A stretch of DNA of 6,275 nt, taken from positions 1 through 6,275 of the forward strand of contig DASCNA010000015.1 in the NCBI GenBank assembly GCA_036011305.1, read 5' to 3'. Positions 4,888-6,275 of the stretch are shown here, in pieces. Under the pieces are notes generated by a model. It had not been told where the DNA came from and did no database searches. It was given only the letters and a program-made list of their open reading frames with translations. Numbering within the stretch: position 1 is the first letter of the stretch; each line of letters begins with the position of its first letter. Source of the stretch: DASCNA01 sp036011305. Lineage in GTDB: Bacteria > Verrucomicrobiota > Lentisphaeria > Victivallales > GWF2-38-69. Both the position numbers and the translations under genes were made by a program.

Positions 4888-5718
4888 TTACCACATTTCG
4901 ATTTTTTTGTCTTTCAGAATGAAATATAAAGCAACTCCAATAGCAAGTAGGGTAATACATCCCATTACTGTTGCTTCTGCACCACTAAACTGAGATATTC
5001 TGTGGCCGTTTAGCGTAACATGAAAGAAATCCATCCCATAAACTACTCCCAGGAAATAATTCCAACCAACATGTATTCCAGCAGGGGCCCAAACAGATTT
5101 TGATTTAAAGTATGCATAACTAGCCACCCAACCAACAATAGCCGCATTAAAAGAAGAGAAAATTGTATATTCAGTATTAAATAAAAGGTGAAGTAAACCG
5201 AATATTATCCCCATAATAATAATGGCAGTTATTGGATTTGAAATTTTGCCTAACTTCTTAAGTATCCATGTTCTAAGTACAATTTCCTCCATTGTTCCCT
5301 GAAACAGGCTTGCAGGAAAAGCTAGAACTATTAGAATTATGAAGGTTAAATAGTTTTTATGAACTATGGAATATTGAGGGTGATGAATAAATAGAAAAGT
5401 TAACCATGTTATAAGAGCGGCAATAACTGCTAAAATCATTCCTATAATAAATAATTTCAATCCATTTTTGTTGAATTTAATACCAATATCAGCCAGTGAC
5501 TCTTTGTCTGATATTTTTGCAAAAATGTACACAATAATTATCATTTCAAGAAGTATTACAAACTGAATTCCACTGTATGACAGCATTTGTAAGAAAGGGT
5601 TGGATATTTCCCTTGCATAAGTGTGGAATCCTAATAAAGAATAGGATTTTAACATTACAATTGTTGTAATTGTTAGAAATATTAAAATTAAAACAATTGA
5701 TACAATTTTTCTCTTCAT
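4888..5718 (-). CDS. CPBP family intramembrane metalloprotease (Abi/CAAX-type)
   Basis: The 276-aa protein is highly hydrophobic, with about seven or eight predicted membrane segments (about 5-24, 50-68, 87-111, 124-140, 164-180, 188-204, 212-228, 248-267). The CPBP signature is complete: EEIVLR (E144, E145, R149), FGLLH (H177) and HVGWN (H216, N220). These residues form the intramembrane zinc-dependent protease site. Family members include bacterial CAAX-prenyl-protease-like and bacteriocin-immunity (Abi/PncO type) proteins; the substrate here is unknown, and self-immunity or membrane stress functions are inferences. The ATG follows AAGGA by 9 nt, with GGGAG directly abutting it. It is the promoter-proximal gene of the visible array, immediately followed by its attC. 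Confidence 0.9.
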   Translation of the reverse strand: MKRKIVSIVLILIFLTITTIVMLKSYSLLGFHTYAREISNPFLQMLSYSGIQFVILLEMIIIVYIFAKISDKESLADIGIKFNKNGLKLFIIGMILAVIAALITWLTFLFIHHPQYSIVHKNYLTFIILIVLAFPASLFQGTMEEIVLRTWILKKLGKISNPITAIIIMGIIFGLLHLLFNTEYTIFSSFNAAIVGWVASYAYFKSKSVWAPAGIHVGWNYFLGVVYGMDFFHVTLNGHRISQFSGAEATVMGCITLLAIGVALYFILKDKKIEMW

Positions 5719-5737
5719 CTCCCTTTTTCCTTTTTTA

Positions 5738-5801
5738 CGATAACATATGTATTATATAGTTTTCTCTTTTATCAAGAAACAGTTATCTTTGGTAGTTATT
5801 T
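5738..5801 (-). other. Cassette start boundary with weak attC- or attI-like sequence upstream
   Basis: The minus strand reads GTTATCG at 5744-5738, exactly the sequence predicted as the start of the CPBP cassette from its R'' box. Just upstream, GTTTTCT (5759-5765) can pair with AGAAAC (5775-5780). GTTATCT (5782-5788) and GTTATTT (5795-5801) could be R''-like boxes on the plus strand. AAGAAAC followed by TTTGG also echoes the attC at 4816-4886. It could be a deleted attC or the integron's attI; the structure is too weak to decide. Confidence 0.35.
5751..5779 (-). promoter_or_regulatory. Possible promoter for the CPBP gene
   Basis: The minus strand has a perfect TATAAT at 5756-5751, but with a 17-nt spacer the -35 region is only TTTCTT (5779-5774). 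A TTGATA (5775-5770) is too close, at 13 nt. A second TATAAT lies at 5866-5861 with no clear -35. In such AT-rich DNA these -10 matches are weak evidence. Confidence 0.3.
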
Positions 5802-6034
5802 TAAAATAATATACGATTCACTTGAGTTCACGGTGACCATAATAACACTATTTTTCCTGTATTATATGGGAAGAATTAATTTACAAAGAAAAAAGAGATG
5901 TTGTGGATAATAAATACTATCTAGTGAAAACCTTTGATAAAATATTATTACAATGTTGGCTATAGGTTGGCAATTAGAGGTTTTTAACAAAGATAATTCA
6001 ACACCTATTAATTCATAAGTCATTGATAATAAAA
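5802..6034. other. Non-coding AT-rich stretch between cassette array and tRNA
   Basis: I see no credible ORF, intrinsic terminator or integrase fragment here. GTTGGC occurs twice in tandem orientation (5954-5959 and 5966-5971), and TCACGGTGA (5828-5836) is a tiny palindrome. No duplicate of the tRNA 3' end is present in the window, so there is no evidence for an att site pair. Confidence 0.5.
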
Positions 6035-6110
6035 TGGTACGCCCACGGGGATTCGAACCCAGGACCTAATGATTAAGAGTCATCCGCTCTACCAACTGAG
6101 CTATAGGCGC
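6035..6110 (-). tRNA. tRNA-Lys (anticodon CUU)
   Basis: The 76-nt gene reads GCGCCTA TA GCTC AGTTGGTA GAGC G GATGA CTCTTAA TCATT, then AGGTC, a TTCGAAT T-loop and an encoded CCA. The cloverleaf folds: acceptor stem of 7 pairs (two G-U), D-stem GCTC/GAGC, anticodon stem GATGA/TCATT, and loop with CTT at positions 34-36. It should decode AAG. The discriminator is A. The T-stem has one U-C mismatch (positions 50 and 64), and acceptor pairs 1-72 and 6-67 are wobbles, so it may be a slightly degenerate or accessory copy. Its 3' end faces the cassette array. Confidence 0.95.
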
Positions 6111-6275
6111 ACATAATACTAGACTCTTAAAAATAGTTAAATTTTTCAATTTTTCAATTTCTGAATACAATATTATTGTAAATAATTACTTATTAATTGA
6201 GAATCAGCTCTTTGAATTACTAAAATTATAATTATTTTATGAATATTATTATTAATAATTATTTTTTTACTGGAG
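6111..6275. other. AT-rich region upstream of the tRNA
   Basis: No gene is visible. A tRNA promoter should lie here. TAGTAT (6121-6116, minus strand) could be a -10 and TTGAAA (6149-6144) a -35, but the 22-nt spacing is too long, so I do not call a promoter. Confidence 0.4.

Larger units (their letters stand above)
35..5744 (-). mobile_element. Integron cassette array (partial, no integrase in window)
   Basis: Seven same-strand genes of unrelated function are separated by about 70-nt (once about 120-nt) imperfect hairpins. The hairpins are bounded by RYYYAAC and GTTRRRY-type boxes, the layout of integron attC sites. Predicted cassette units on the minus strand are 5743-4822 (CPBP), 4821-4040 (lipoprotein), 4039-3129 (creatininase family), 3128-2448 (phosphatase), 2447-742 (deaminase plus methyltransferase) and 741 to beyond the left edge. 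The start of each of the first, second and fourth units is complementary to its own downstream R'' box. No tyrosine recombinase is visible, so the array may belong to a distant integrase or be an integrase-less cluster. The array limits at both ends are uncertain. Confidence 0.75.

Noticed and set aside
5954..5971. GTTGGC repeated twice near the tRNA as an operator or att core
   Set aside because: Two 6-mers in direct orientation are too short to support a binding site or attachment site.
6111..6150. tRNA promoter with TAGTAT and TTGAAA
   Set aside because: The 22-nt spacing is incompatible with a usual sigma70 promoter, and such hexamers are common in AT-rich DNA.
1..6275. CRISPR array, IS element or toxin-antitoxin pair
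   Set aside because: There is no regularly spaced short repeat series, no transposase motif, and no adjacent overlapping small-gene pair typical of these systems.

Overview
The window is AT-rich (roughly 30% G+C by eye) bacterial DNA. Every convincing protein gene lies on the minus strand. The genes are functionally unrelated, and most are separated by short structured spacers. The spacers can be read as integron attC recombination sites, so I interpret the window as part of an integron cassette array (a chromosomal or sedentary integron, or a cluster of attC sites lacking an integrase). No integrase gene is visible. The strongest support is internal: in a real array, the first six bases of a cassette, preceded by G, must be complementary to the R'' box of that cassette's own attC. 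This holds exactly for the CPBP cassette (starts TTATCG, R'' CGATAAC) and the phosphatase cassette (starts TTATAG, R'' CTATAAC). It holds at 6 or 7 of 7 bases for the lipoprotein cassette.

Layout in transcription order, from high to low coordinates: an upstream AT-rich stretch; a tRNA-Lys(CUU) gene (6035-6110); about 290 bp with weak promoter-like and degenerate site-like sequence; a CPBP-family membrane protein (4888-5718); attC 4816-4886; a small lipoprotein with its own sigma70-type promoter (4109-4669); attC-like site 4034-4104; a creatininase-family metal hydrolase (3199-4020); attC-like site 3123-3192; a histidine phosphatase (2507-3115, start corrected); attC 2442-2512; a cytidine/guanine-type deaminase (1901-2425); a 215-bp spacer with a palindrome and a short-ORF remnant but no attC; a class I SAM methyltransferase (909-1685); a longer, divergent attC-like site of about 120 nt (736-855); and a secreted TIKI/TraB-like protein (51-713). 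That last gene ends inside a perfect 34-bp palindrome.

The genes do not form a pathway. Each is an autonomous small enzyme or membrane/secreted protein with a short leader and its own ribosome binding site, typical of cassette cargo. Most cassettes have leaders of only 8-30 nt and must rely on upstream transcription. The lipoprotein cassette carries an internal promoter that could drive it and those downstream.

The organism is probably a proteobacterium, judging from the tRNA form, lipoprotein and integron biology. The palindrome contains the 12-mer AAGCAGCCTGCA in both orientations. From memory this matches a Kingella-type dialect of the Neisseriaceae DNA uptake sequence. This is suggestive only, because the window is much more AT-rich than Kingella genomes usually are.
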